Positions 1 to 8,813 of a stretch of 64,000 nucleotides of DNA are shown in pieces (positions within the stretch are counted from its first letter, which is position 1; each line of letters opens with the position of its first letter). A model generated the notes under the pieces. The model was not told where the DNA came from, searched no databases, and saw only the letters and a list, made by a program, of their open reading frames with translations. The DNA lies in assembly GCF_003412465.1 (NCBI RefSeq), contig NZ_QTJV01000007.1, positions 310,001-374,000 on the forward strand. Direction: 5' to 3'. Source of the stretch: Chitinophaga silvisoli. GTDB taxonomy: Bacteria; Bacteroidota; Bacteroidia; Chitinophagales; Chitinophagaceae. Position numbers and translations under genes: made by a program.

Positions 1-875
1 ACCGTTTCTACAGACAGGTTTTACAGACCGCCCCTGCCATCAACAGGATTGCCCTGTTACTGAGAGAATCAGAGTTCTGGTCACTAATGGCAGATCTGCC
101 TGTTGTCACCGTAAGCATGCTGAAAGAAATCCAGGAAGAATTGGTACAATATGGTGCCGACAACCTGGAAAGAGAAAGGATCATACACCTGTTCCGTGTG
201 TTTAATCTACAATGGCTGGGAGGGAAGCTGATTCTCAAAGATGCGGAACAATACAAAAAAGCCCTGAGAGATTTCCTGCAACAGTTTGATGAAAGAGCCA
301 CCCGCCGTATCTTACAACCTCCAACGCCTGAACCGGTGCAAAAAAAACAAATAGCGACATCAGAGCAGGAAGGGCTCCGCATCAATAATGCAGGACTCGT
401 ATTGCTGCATCCTTTTTTCTATACCTACTTCAACAGGTTGCAATTATTACAAAACGGGAAGTTCATAGATTCACAGGCCCGGCAAAAGGCTATCCGCTTA
501 TTGCAATTGCTGGTAGATGGGAAAACCGGTCATGCAGAACACGAACTGGTTCTGAATAAGATCCTTTGCAATTACCCGCTGGAACTTCCCCTTGAGCCTG
601 ACACGGTTATCACAGATGATGAAAAAGCATTGTCAGAACAACTCATCCTGGCCGCCATCCAGCAATGGGAGAAAATGAAGAATAGTAGTGTAGAGAGCTT
701 TCGCGCCAGTTTCCTGCAACGTGAAGGATTGGTATGGCAGAAAGACGATGCCTGGTTTCAACGTGTCACCCCCCGCGGATACGATATAATATTACAAACC
801 CTGCCCTGGAGTTATGGAATGATCAGGACTTCCTGGACAGATAAATTTTTTTATACAGAATGGACACCTTGCTGA
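1..875 (+). CDS. contractile injection system tape-measure protein, 5'-truncated
   Basis: The reading frame is open from the first bases of the window (codons run from base 3), so the N-terminus lies outside; the first internal ATG, at 87, is not the true start. The visible 290 residues include a block beginning NAGLVLLHPFF and end in LPWSYGMIRTSWTDKFFY. Both resemble the C-terminal signatures of the large tape-measure family (CIS_TMP) of Bacteroidota extracellular contractile injection systems, where the protein sets the length of the tail tube. The stop overlaps the following AAA+ ATPase gene by 16 bases, the usual order for the tape-measure/ATPase pair (Afp14/Afp15-like). The family call is from recognised sequence pattern and context; the rest of the cluster would lie to the left. 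Confidence 0.8.
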   Translation, partial: RFYRQVLQTAPAINRIALLLRESEFWSLMADLPVVTVSMLKEIQEELVQYGADNLERERIIHLFRVFNLQWLGGKLILKDAEQYKKALRDFLQQFDERATRRILQPPTPEPVQKKQIATSEQEGLRINNAGLVLLHPFFYTYFNRLQLLQNGKFIDSQARQKAIRLLQLLVDGKTGHAEHELVLNKILCNYPLELPLEPDTVITDDEKALSEQLILAAIQQWEKMKNSSVESFRASFLQREGLVWQKDDAWFQRVTPRGYDIILQTLPWSYGMIRTSWTDKFFYTEWTPC

Positions 876-2200
876 TTAATTCAAATGCCAGCGTGTTGCA
901 ACAGGAGCTGGCATGGCTCAGAGAAGTTCTGGAAGTACGCATGCAACAATACTTTGAAAAGAGTACTGCCACCTTCCCTGCGCCGCCGGAATTGCCGGAT
1001 GATGATGCGGTGTACGCAAGAATCTTACGCCACTACAATATTACCGTCCCTGAAAGAGTTTTATTATTACTGGCACTCGCACCACATATTCAACCACAGC
1101 TGCTGGACCTCTTTTATCTCCGGAACAGTACATACGACCGGGGGTTTACTGAATTCGGTGGTATCAAAGGCACCCAACACGGAGGCTTCCTGCCTACCGG
1201 CGAAACAGCCGCTTTTATTATTGCCGGCGATCAGCTGGAACAGCGATTCTTACTCCAGCAGATATTGGGGCCAGACCATTTCTTCGCAAAACACAATATT
1301 TTAAGTATCCAATCTGCTCCGGCAAGCGAACCTTTCCTAAGCGGGGCTTTGCAGATAACAAATGAATACCTGAGCTACTTTACGCTGGGTACTCCCCACA
1401 AACCGGATTACAACATCAACTTCCCTGCTAAACGAATTGATACCGGCTTAAACTGGGAAGATCTTGTACTGGATGAACGCACCATGGACGAAGTGGAAGA
1501 TATCAGAACCTGGGTAGAACATGGTCCCACCTTGCTCAATGAATGGAATATGAAGGCAAAAATAAAACCCGGTTTCAGGGCATTGTTTTACGGCCCTCCG
1601 GGTACCGGCAAGTCTTTAACAGCCTGTTTACTGGGCAAGACGTTCGGACTTGATGTATACCGCATAGACCTGTCCATGGTGGTGTCAAAATTTATTGGAG
1701 AAACAGAGAAAAACCTGGCCGGTGTATTTGACCAGGCGGTCAACAAAAACTGGATCTTATTCTTTGATGAAGCCGATGCCCTGTTTGGAAAAAGAAGTAA
1801 TACCACAAGTTCTAATGACCGCTATGCCAACCAGGAAGTGGCATACCTGCTGCAAAGAATTGAGGACTTTCCCGGACTGGTCATCCTGGCTACCAACCTG
1901 AAAGCAAATATAGACGAAGCTTTTGGCAGGCGTTTTCAATCCATGATTTATTTCCCGGTACCAGGCCCTGTACAACGGGAACGCCTATGGCAACAATCCT
2001 TTCCCTCACATGTAAGCATGGAAGAAGGGATACAGTTATCAGAGATCGCTAAGAAATATGAAATGACAGGTGGAGCCATCATCAATGTATCGCGACATAC
2101 CTGTCTGGCAGCATTGAAAAGGGGAGACAACGCTATTCTGCAAAAAGACCTGTTGGCCGGTATCAGGAAAGAATTCGGCAAAGAAGGTAAAACAATATAG
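860..2200 (+). CDS. AAA+ ATPase of a contractile injection system (Afp15-like)
   Basis: A 446-residue protein with a C-terminal AAA+ module: Walker A GPPGTGKS at residues 245-252, Walker B ILFFDEAD at 299-306, a sensor-1 ATN at 344-346 and an arginine pair at 357-358. The N-terminal 200 residues are a helical region typical of ATPases encoded at the end of extracellular contractile injection clusters, where they are thought to assist sheath or particle assembly. It overlaps the tape-measure gene in another frame, which implies translational coupling. No CIS gene follows, so this is probably the last gene of the cluster. The AAA+ assignment is certain; the injection-system role rests on the neighbour. 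Confidence 0.85.
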   Translation: MDTLLINSNASVLQQELAWLREVLEVRMQQYFEKSTATFPAPPELPDDDAVYARILRHYNITVPERVLLLLALAPHIQPQLLDLFYLRNSTYDRGFTEFGGIKGTQHGGFLPTGETAAFIIAGDQLEQRFLLQQILGPDHFFAKHNILSIQSAPASEPFLSGALQITNEYLSYFTLGTPHKPDYNINFPAKRIDTGLNWEDLVLDERTMDEVEDIRTWVEHGPTLLNEWNMKAKIKPGFRALFYGPPGTGKSLTACLLGKTFGLDVYRIDLSMVVSKFIGETEKNLAGVFDQAVNKNWILFFDEADALFGKRSNTTSSNDRYANQEVAYLLQRIEDFPGLVILATNLKANIDEAFGRRFQSMIYFPVPGPVQRERLWQQSFPSHVSMEEGIQLSEIAKKYEMTGGAIINVSRHTCLAALKRGDNAILQKDLLAGIRKEFGKEGKTI

Positions 2201-2228
2201 GGACTGGCTTCAAAAAAGCCAGCCCCTG
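2198..2228. terminator. possible hairpin between convergent genes
   Basis: An imperfect inverted repeat (GGACTGGCTT facing AAGCCAGCCC) fills the 35-base gap between the converging ATPase and adaptor genes. It has one mismatch and no good T-run on either strand, so it is only a weak terminator candidate. Confidence 0.35.
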
Positions 2229-2235
2229 CTAAGCA

Positions 2236-3372
2236 TTATTCCTCGTCTCCGCTATTTTTCATTTTCATAAGAACCGGATAGGCATTATCTATCACATACG
2301 ATCCCTCAGGCAGGTTGGTTTTGATTTCAGTAAAACCGTCCGTATGGGCACCTGTTTCTACAGGCAGCATCCTATAAGTATTGCCGGTATCTACTTTGAA
2401 CACATAATTCTTACCCTGCCACTTTACAATTGCATTGTCAGGTAAGGCTGTAACCTGTGCATTATTCAGCGCAATTTCTGCATTCATAAACATGCCCGGC
2501 ACCAAGCGCTTGTCATACTTCTTCAGGTGACAATGCACTTCTGCTGCATGCGTTTCATCTACCCCCTTGGTAATGAAATGGACTTCTGCCTGGTACTTTT
2601 CATTACTGTTATTCGCCCAGGCTACCACTTGCTGACCGTCGCTGATCTGCGACAGGTCTTTCTCAAATACTGTCAGACTCAGATGCAGATCTGCAGGGTC
2701 CATCAATTCAAATAATACATCAGTAGGTGCCACATATTTACCTGTATTCACATTCACCTTACTTACAAAACCACTGATCGGAGCCAGGATACTGATCTGG
2801 CGACTGATGTTTGAAGACCGCAGCGTGGCCGGGTTAATATTGATCAGGTGCAGCTTTTCCCCGAGAGCACGAACGATTACCTGCTGGCTTTCGAAATCAC
2901 TCTTTACCTGCTGCAGTACCTTATCGCTGTTTGCTTTGGACTGATTCAGTTCCTGCTGGCGGGCGAAGTCCGCTTCCAGGAAAGCCAGTTTACTCTTTGC
3001 CACCAGGTAATCTTCCTGTAATTGCACATACTGCGGATCTTCGAGTATCGCCAGGACCTGACCTTTCTTCACCTGGCTACCAGGCAACAGGTTCATCGTT
3101 TTCAGGTAACCGCCTAATGGAATACTGATAGAATACAGATTTTGTGGTGGTACGTCAATAACACCACTTACCCTCAGGGAAGTATGCATCTGTCTCAGTT
3201 CAGGTCTGCCGGTAACGATGCCTGCATTTTTCACCTGGATGGAACTGAGCTGCACCGTGTTATTACTGCTGTCTGCAATCTCGTTTTTGGTTGCTTCCTT
3301 ATTATCGGCTGAAGAATGACAGCCGGTCATGATGATCAGTGAGCCTGCAAGAACGTTTAATATATCCCTCAT
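2236..3372 (-). CDS. RND efflux periplasmic adaptor (membrane fusion protein, CusB/CzcB type)
   Basis: A 378-residue lipoprotein: the N-terminus ends in a lipobox-like MTGC near residue 18. It is followed by barrel-sandwich segments typical of adaptors (SIPLGGYLKTMNLLPGSQVKKGQVLAILEDPQY), an alpha-hairpin region at about 130-190, and a second half-barrel (ILAPISGFVSKVNVNTGKYV). It should bridge the inner-membrane pump and the outer-membrane channel across the periplasm. It is the last gene of the minus-strand operon, 18 bases after the pump gene. It lacks the Met-rich or His-rich metal-binding extensions of some CusB/CzcB proteins, so metal specificity cannot be read from it. Confidence 0.9.
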   Translation of the reverse strand: MRDILNVLAGSLIIMTGCHSSADNKEATKNEIADSSNNTVQLSSIQVKNAGIVTGRPELRQMHTSLRVSGVIDVPPQNLYSISIPLGGYLKTMNLLPGSQVKKGQVLAILEDPQYVQLQEDYLVAKSKLAFLEADFARQQELNQSKANSDKVLQQVKSDFESQQVIVRALGEKLHLININPATLRSSNISRQISILAPISGFVSKVNVNTGKYVAPTDVLFELMDPADLHLSLTVFEKDLSQISDGQQVVAWANNSNEKYQAEVHFITKGVDETHAAEVHCHLKKYDKRLVPGMFMNAEIALNNAQVTALPDNAIVKWQGKNYVFKVDTGNTYRMLPVETGAHTDGFTEIKTNLPEGSYVIDNAYPVLMKMKNSGDEE

Positions 3373-3390
3373 GATGAGTATTTAAATGAG

Positions 3391-6300
3391 TTAGTTAATT
3401 CCGCTGATTTTCTCGATGTCAAAAGCGGCATCGTTCAGGGCTATAATCAGGTTGTAATAATTGCTGCGTGTTTCGATGGCCTGGTTGATCAGGATTGTCC
3501 ATTCCAGGTAACTGCTTTCCCCACTGCTCAAACGCTTATTAGCACCTTCTATCAGGATCCTTGCATTTGGCAATTGTACCAGTGTATATGTCTGTAACAA
3601 CTCCTGGTACCTGTAATAGTTATTCAAAGCCCTGTTAAGTTCCTGGTCCAGTTGTTGCCTGTTCGCTGCCAGTTCCTGCTGCCGTTGCTGTATCAGGATA
3701 TTGCCTGCTTTAATACGGGCACGTTGCGCTCCGCCAAAAATAGGAATTCCAATACCTGCACTTACAGCAGAGAAACGGGTGCCACTGCCATAATATTCCT
3801 CGGCACCTGTTGTATTCTGATAGCCGATAAAACTGCCGTTCGCATACCCCACATTAAGAGAAGGCAGCATCTTACTTTTCTCCAGTTTATATTCCGCATT
3901 TGTAGCATCCAGTTGTTTCTGCTGCAATTGAAGCAGCGGCGCATTGTTGGTATTCTCCGGCAGCGCCGCCGGATGGTAGACCAGGCTATCTGCAACAGGC
4001 AGTACAGGTGTACTGCTATTCAATAAAACACCAAATAAGCGCAGTGCCGCATTATAATCCGTATTCAGCATCGCCAGCTGCGAAGCAATCTGCAATCGCT
4101 GGTTCTCAGCCGTCGCTTTTTCCAGTGCATCTGTATCACCTGTTTTAAGACGCAGCGTTGCCTTTGCAACAAAGGCGGCATAGATGCTGTCAGCTTCCAT
4201 CAAAAGACGCTTTTTCTCCTGCAATGCCAGCAGGAGGTAGAACGTAGATTTCACCCTCGCCCTCAGCTCATTCTCGGCGTTACGGGTATTCGCCTGGCTG
4301 ATCTGCCACTGCGCGATCCCCAGGTCACGCTGTCGTTTGTACACGGTAGGAAACTCAATGCCCTGGGAGATAGTAAACCTGTTATCATTCGCCATGCTGT
4401 TGATCCGTCCATATTCAGCACCGATCTGCGTCTTCTCAGGATTAAAGCTGCTCTTACGGAGCATGGCATAATAATCCTCACCTGATTTCGCAGCTTTGAT
4501 ATGCAGGTTGTTTTTAACCGCCTGATCAAGTGACTCCTGCAGGGATATTTTTTCCTGCGCCTGCAAACCCGTACCAATCAATAACAGGACCGCTACCGCA
4601 GCGCCCTTCCTGTAAAAACGGAATCCTTTTTCAAAAAGGATATATAAGACAGGTAATACAAAAAGTGTCAACATAGTAGATATAATCAAACCACCTATAA
4701 CCACGGTGGCCAGTGGTTTCTGTACTTCTGCACCCGCACCGGTGCTGACGGCCATAGGAATAAAGCCCAGAGATGGCACCAGTGCAGTCATTAGCACCGC
4801 CCGCAGTTTTGATTTGGTCCCATGAATTACAATTCGCCGCACATCATGCCAGCCCTCATTCTTCAACCTGTTAAATTCATTCACCAGCAGGATCCCATTT
4901 AATACCGCCACCCCAAAGAGTGCAATAAAACCCACACCCGCAGAGATGCTGAAAGGCATATCGCGCAGCCACATAGCAAAGATGCCACCAATAGCAGATA
5001 ATGGAATAGCGGTATAAATCAGCAAGCCCTGCCTGATAGAAGAAAATGCGAAATACAATAAAAGGAAAATCAGCAATAACGCAATCGGCACCACGACAGA
5101 TAAGCGCTGTTTAGCAGCTGTGAGATTGTCAAATGCACCACCATAGACGATAGAATAACCTAAAGGCAGTTTCACTGTTGCCGCCACCTTCTGTTGCAGC
5201 TCCTGTACGATGGTCTGAACGTCCCGGCCATTTACATTGAAACCAACTATAATACGGCGACGGGTATTTTCGCGCTGAATCTGGTTAGGACCTTCAATCT
5301 CCCTGATCTCTGCCACCTGGTACAGCGGGATCTGGATACCATTCGCCGCAGGCACCAGCAGGTTTTCGACATCAGAAATATTTTGTCTCGCCTCACCCGC
5401 CAACCTGACCACCATATCAAAACGCTTTTCACCTTCATATACAATACCTGCACGCTGACCGGCAAAAGCCGTATTCACCACTCTGTTTATGTCGCTCACA
5501 TTCAGGCCATACCGGGCCATGGCATCGCGGTTATAATTGATTACAATCTGCGGCATACCTGTCACACTCTCTACATACAGGTTCACCGCGCCTTTTACAG
5601 TATGGATCACATCCCCCAGTTTGTTCGCATAGAATGCCAGGGAATCCAGGTCTTCACCAAAGATCTTGCACACCACATCCTGACGGGCACCGGTCATCAA
5701 CTCATTAAAACGCATCTGTACGGGAAACTGAAATCCTACGCTGACACCCGGCACTACAGATAATGCTGCAGTCATCTTCTGCGACAGCTCAGGGAAAGAT
5801 TTTGCCGATGTCCATTCCTTCTTATCTTTCAGGATCACCATCATATCGGCAGCTTCCAGGGGCATCGGGTCCGTCGGGATTTCCGCACTTCCTATCTTGG
5901 TCACCACCTTCTCTACTTCAGGGAATTCCTTCAGCAGGATACCGGATGCCTGTTGTGTCGCCTTGATCGTCGTCTTCAGGTTACTACCTGTAAGCAGTCG
6001 GGTTTCTACAGCAAAGTCACCTTCTTCCAGTTGGGGAATGAACTCACCACCCATTTGCCCCAGTACAATCACCGCCAGTACCATCAATACGCAGATAGCA
6101 GCAATGATGGACCTGGGAAAATTCAGCACACGACTCAGGAGGGGCTGATAGAAACGCTCAATACGGGTCATCATTTTATCTGCCAGGGAGGCCTTATGGG
6201 ATATTTTTTTATTCAGGCACAATGCACTCATCATCGGCACATACGTGATAGACAGCAGGAAGGCACCCAGGATGGCAAAAGCCACCGTCAATGCCATCGG

Positions 6301-7734
6301 CTTGAACATCTTGCCCTCAATACCCTGCAAAGACAGGATCGGGAAATATACTATCAGGATGATGATCTGGCTGAATACAGCAGAACGGATCATTAAACCA
6401 GTACTGGTATTCACCTCCTTATCCATCTGCTCCTGTGTGATCAGGTTCGTATTCCTGAAATGTTTGGAGTGCGAAAACCGGTGCAGGATCGCTTCCACCA
6501 CGATTACCGTTCCATCCACGATTAACCCGAAGTCAATCGCCCCAAGACTCATCAGGTTACCACCCACACCAAACTTGTTCATCAGTATAATTGCAAACAG
6601 CATGGAAAGCGGAATCACTGATGATACAATGAGCCCCGCCCTGAGATTACCCAAAAAGAATACTAATACGAAAACCACAATCAACGCACCTTCCATCAGG
6701 TTGTGTTCCACCGTCCGGATCGCATTATTTACCATCTTCGTCCGGTCCAGGAACGGCTCAATCACCACACCTTCGGGCAGCGCCTTTTGAATCTCCGCTA
6801 TTTTATTTTTTACCCGCTTAATCACCGCCGAAGAGTTTTCACCTTTCAGCATCATCACCACTGCACCAGCTACTTCACCGTCCTGGTTGAAACACATGGC
6901 ACCATAGCGGGTCGCAGCACCCAGGTGCACTTCTGCCACATCACGGATGAGCAGGGGTACCCCATTGCCCAGGTTCTTTACAACTATCTTTTCAATATCG
7001 GCCAGACTACCCGTCAAGCCTTCACTCCGGATATACAGTACGGTTGGTCCTTTTTCAATATAGGCACCGCCGGTATTCTGGTTATTCTTTTCCAGCGCAT
7101 CAAATACTTCTGCGATAGTGATACCATACGCTTTGAGCTGTTCAGGGCGTACAGCGATCTCATATTGTTTCAGTTCCCCGCCAAAACTACTCACATCCGC
7201 CACCCCGGGCGTACCCAGTAGAAGCCGGCGTACAGTCCAGTCCTGCAGAGTTCGAAGGTCCATCGCAGAGTATTTACCTTCATACCCCTTTTTGGGCCTT
7301 ACTACGTACTGGTAGATTTCACCCAGCCCTGTAGTCACCGGGGCCATTTCAGGCTTGCCTATGCCGTCAGGAATAGCATCCTGCACCTGTGCCAGTCGCT
7401 CAGCGATCTGCTGGCGTGCCCAGTAAATATCTGTTTCATCCTCAAATACAATGGTCACCAGTGAGAGCCCGAAACGGGAAAAGCTTCTCAGTTGTTTCAG
7501 CCCCGGGATATTACTACAGGATTGTTCGATAGGGAAGGTGATAAGGCGCTCTACATCCGGTGCACCGAGGGCAGGCGATACGGTGATCACCTGTACCTGG
7601 TTGTCGGTAATATCCGGCACCGCATCAATTGGTAAACGGGTCACTTCGTAAGTGCCCCAGCCGATGAGGGCAATAACAAATAGCCCAATGATCAGCTTAT
7701 TCTTTACAGAAAAGCTAATTATTTTATTTAGCAT
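3391..7734 (-). CDS. CzcA/CusA-family heavy-metal RND pump fused to a TolC-like outer-membrane factor
   Basis: At 1447 residues this is about 400 longer than a normal RND pump. Residues 1 to about 1040 are a complete HME-RND transporter (VTRLPIDAVPDITDNQVQV near the N-terminus; TM4 motif DFGLIVDGTVIVVEA near residue 400). Residues about 1060-1447 are a TolC/CzcC-type outer-membrane efflux domain. Between them sits a hydrophobic stretch ending LLLIGTGLQAQ, which looks like the former signal peptide of the channel protein. The DFGxxxDG form of TM4 is closer, as I remember it, to the divalent-cation pumps (Zn/Co/Ni/Cd) than to the Cu/Ag pump CusA. Such fusions occur in other Bacteroidota. How the channel domain reaches the outer membrane is unclear; cleavage at the residual signal peptide is a possibility. 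Confidence 0.9.
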   Translation of the reverse strand: MLNKIISFSVKNKLIIGLFVIALIGWGTYEVTRLPIDAVPDITDNQVQVITVSPALGAPDVERLITFPIEQSCSNIPGLKQLRSFSRFGLSLVTIVFEDETDIYWARQQIAERLAQVQDAIPDGIGKPEMAPVTTGLGEIYQYVVRPKKGYEGKYSAMDLRTLQDWTVRRLLLGTPGVADVSSFGGELKQYEIAVRPEQLKAYGITIAEVFDALEKNNQNTGGAYIEKGPTVLYIRSEGLTGSLADIEKIVVKNLGNGVPLLIRDVAEVHLGAATRYGAMCFNQDGEVAGAVVMMLKGENSSAVIKRVKNKIAEIQKALPEGVVIEPFLDRTKMVNNAIRTVEHNLMEGALIVVFVLVFFLGNLRAGLIVSSVIPLSMLFAIILMNKFGVGGNLMSLGAIDFGLIVDGTVIVVEAILHRFSHSKHFRNTNLITQEQMDKEVNTSTGLMIRSAVFSQIIILIVYFPILSLQGIEGKMFKPMALTVAFAILGAFLLSITYVPMMSALCLNKKISHKASLADKMMTRIERFYQPLLSRVLNFPRSIIAAICVLMVLAVIVLGQMGGEFIPQLEEGDFAVETRLLTGSNLKTTIKATQQASGILLKEFPEVEKVVTKIGSAEIPTDPMPLEAADMMVILKDKKEWTSAKSFPELSQKMTAALSVVPGVSVGFQFPVQMRFNELMTGARQDVVCKIFGEDLDSLAFYANKLGDVIHTVKGAVNLYVESVTGMPQIVINYNRDAMARYGLNVSDINRVVNTAFAGQRAGIVYEGEKRFDMVVRLAGEARQNISDVENLLVPAANGIQIPLYQVAEIREIEGPNQIQRENTRRRIIVGFNVNGRDVQTIVQELQQKVAATVKLPLGYSIVYGGAFDNLTAAKQRLSVVVPIALLLIFLLLYFAFSSIRQGLLIYTAIPLSAIGGIFAMWLRDMPFSISAGVGFIALFGVAVLNGILLVNEFNRLKNEGWHDVRRIVIHGTKSKLRAVLMTALVPSLGFIPMAVSTGAGAEVQKPLATVVIGGLIISTMLTLFVLPVLYILFEKGFRFYRKGAAVAVLLLIGTGLQAQEKISLQESLDQAVKNNLHIKAAKSGEDYYAMLRKSSFNPEKTQIGAEYGRINSMANDNRFTISQGIEFPTVYKRQRDLGIAQWQISQANTRNAENELRARVKSTFYLLLALQEKKRLLMEADSIYAAFVAKATLRLKTGDTDALEKATAENQRLQIASQLAMLNTDYNAALRLFGVLLNSSTPVLPVADSLVYHPAALPENTNNAPLLQLQQKQLDATNAEYKLEKSKMLPSLNVGYANGSFIGYQNTTGAEEYYGSGTRFSAVSAGIGIPIFGGAQRARIKAGNILIQQRQQELAANRQQLDQELNRALNNYYRYQELLQTYTLVQLPNARILIEGANKRLSSGESSYLEWTILINQAIETRSNYYNLIIALNDAAFDIEKISGIN

Positions 7735-7807
7735 AATATATCAGATTCGATCAAATAGAAATTGAAGGAAGAAATCCTTCCTTTGCAAAGAAATATATAA
7801 GAGGAGA

Positions 7808-8188
7808 TTAAACCCGTGGAGGGCGGAAAAGATCGCTGGCAGCTGGATTCGGAAGACGGTCTTCATCCGGCTCGGGGTATTTAATGGCTATATTTGACAC
7901 TGCCTGTACTTTAAGATATGTAATCCTGGCAAGTGGTGTGAATACCTGGTGAACGGTTGTGCTGTTTACTTTTTTGAAGGGTAACTGGTCATCACGATCC
8001 TGGTCGTTGTCATTGTTGTCATGTCCCCAGTAATGCATGGAAAGGAACTGCATCACACTCAGATTTCCATCCTGTGCACGATGCTCTATATAGTGCATCA
8101 CCAATACCGGCAGCTTTAAAAGCTGATCAAAAGAAATGGTGTGCAAAGTAAAGAGACCCATTAATATGTATAGGCGTAATTTTCCCAC
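7808..8188 (-). CDS. small His/Asp-rich hypothetical protein leading the metal-efflux operon
   Basis: A 126-residue protein with a hydrophobic N-terminus (LYILMGLFTLHTISF), a His-rich block (VMHYIEHRAQDG, MHYWGHDNNDND) and an acidic stretch DNDQDRDDQ. It is the first gene of the minus-strand efflux operon, 73 bases before the pump. Similar small proteins precede CzcA-type pumps in other Bacteroidota as far as I recall. Histidine and acidic residues would suit metal binding or sensing, but this is inference. A candidate promoter box (TATCTTTG) lies just upstream at 8196-8203. Confidence 0.7.
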   Translation of the reverse strand: MGKLRLYILMGLFTLHTISFDQLLKLPVLVMHYIEHRAQDGNLSVMQFLSMHYWGHDNNDNDQDRDDQLPFKKVNSTTVHQVFTPLARITYLKVQAVSNIAIKYPEPDEDRLPNPAASDLFRPPRV

Positions 8189-8233
8189 GATAAGGCAAAG
8201 ATAAAAATTCTATCTTTACTTCGAAGCCTTATC
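8189..8233. promoter_or_regulatory. divergent promoter with nested inverted repeats
   Basis: The 52-base gap between the leftward efflux operon and the rightward XRE regulator holds an outer inverted repeat GATAAGGC (8189-8196)/GCCTTATC (8226-8233) enclosing an inner one AAAGATA (8197-8203)/TATCTTT (8211-8217). Read on the minus strand, 8196-8203 is TATCTTTG, a perfect match to the Bacteroidota -7 consensus TAnnTTTG. On the plus strand 8211-8218 reads TATCTTTA, one base off it. The repeat could be an operator for the adjacent regulator or for a metal sensor; no -33 element is clear. Confidence 0.5.
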
Positions 8234-8240
8234 TTATATT

Positions 8241-8813
8241 ATGCAGGAAGATATACTGATACAAATCGGAAACAAGATTAAAGAGATTCGTAAAGCTAAA
8301 GGAATCACCGTACAGGAACTAGCCAGCAAGGCCGAAGTGAGCAAAGGTTTAATTTCACAGATCGAGAATAACCGTACCATTCCATCCCTGCTGGTATTAA
8401 TGAATATTATCACCTCGCTGGATCTGGACCTGAATGAATTTTTTAAAGGCATCGAACAACAATCTACGGCATCCCAGGTAATCGTAAAGCGGAGTGAGGA
8501 ATACTATGAATTTGAAAAGGAAAAGACAAAAGGGTTCAAATACAAGCGGATTATGACCCGCAACCTAAAAAATTTCCCTGTAGATATAGTAATGCTGGAA
8601 CTGAAACCCGGCGCGAAAAGAAGTAATATGGTCAGGACAGAGGCCTATGAATATAAATACATTGTACAAGGCACCGTGGAGTACCTGATCAACAACGAGA
8701 AGCACACTTTATACGCCGGCGATTCTATCTTTTTTGATGGCAGGCAGGGTCACCGTCCTGCAAATATCGGCGAGGATACAGCCCTAATTCTGGTAGCCTA
8801 CTTTTTTATCTAA
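8241..8813 (+). CDS. XRE-family transcriptional regulator with C-terminal cupin domain
   Basis: A 190-residue protein with an N-terminal helix-turn-helix of XRE type (residues 5-60, IREIRKAKG-like start, VSKGLISQIENNRTIPSL recognition region) and a C-terminal cupin (about 110-190: ELKPGAKRS, YKYIVQGTVEYLI, YAGDSIFFDGRQGHRPANIG). This architecture is common in one-component regulators that sense a small ligand through the cupin. Its stop overlaps the convergent DUF5690 transporter gene by 30 bases. Its neighbours suggest control of the phosphonate genes, the efflux operon, or itself; the first is my preferred inference because such regulators usually control catabolic genes. Confidence 0.88.
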   Translation: MQEDILIQIGNKIKEIRKAKGITVQELASKAEVSKGLISQIENNRTIPSLLVLMNIITSLDLDLNEFFKGIEQQSTASQVIVKRSEEYYEFEKEKTKGFKYKRIMTRNLKNFPVDIVMLELKPGAKRSNMVRTEAYEYKYIVQGTVEYLINNEKHTLYAGDSIFFDGRQGHRPANIGEDTALILVAYFFI

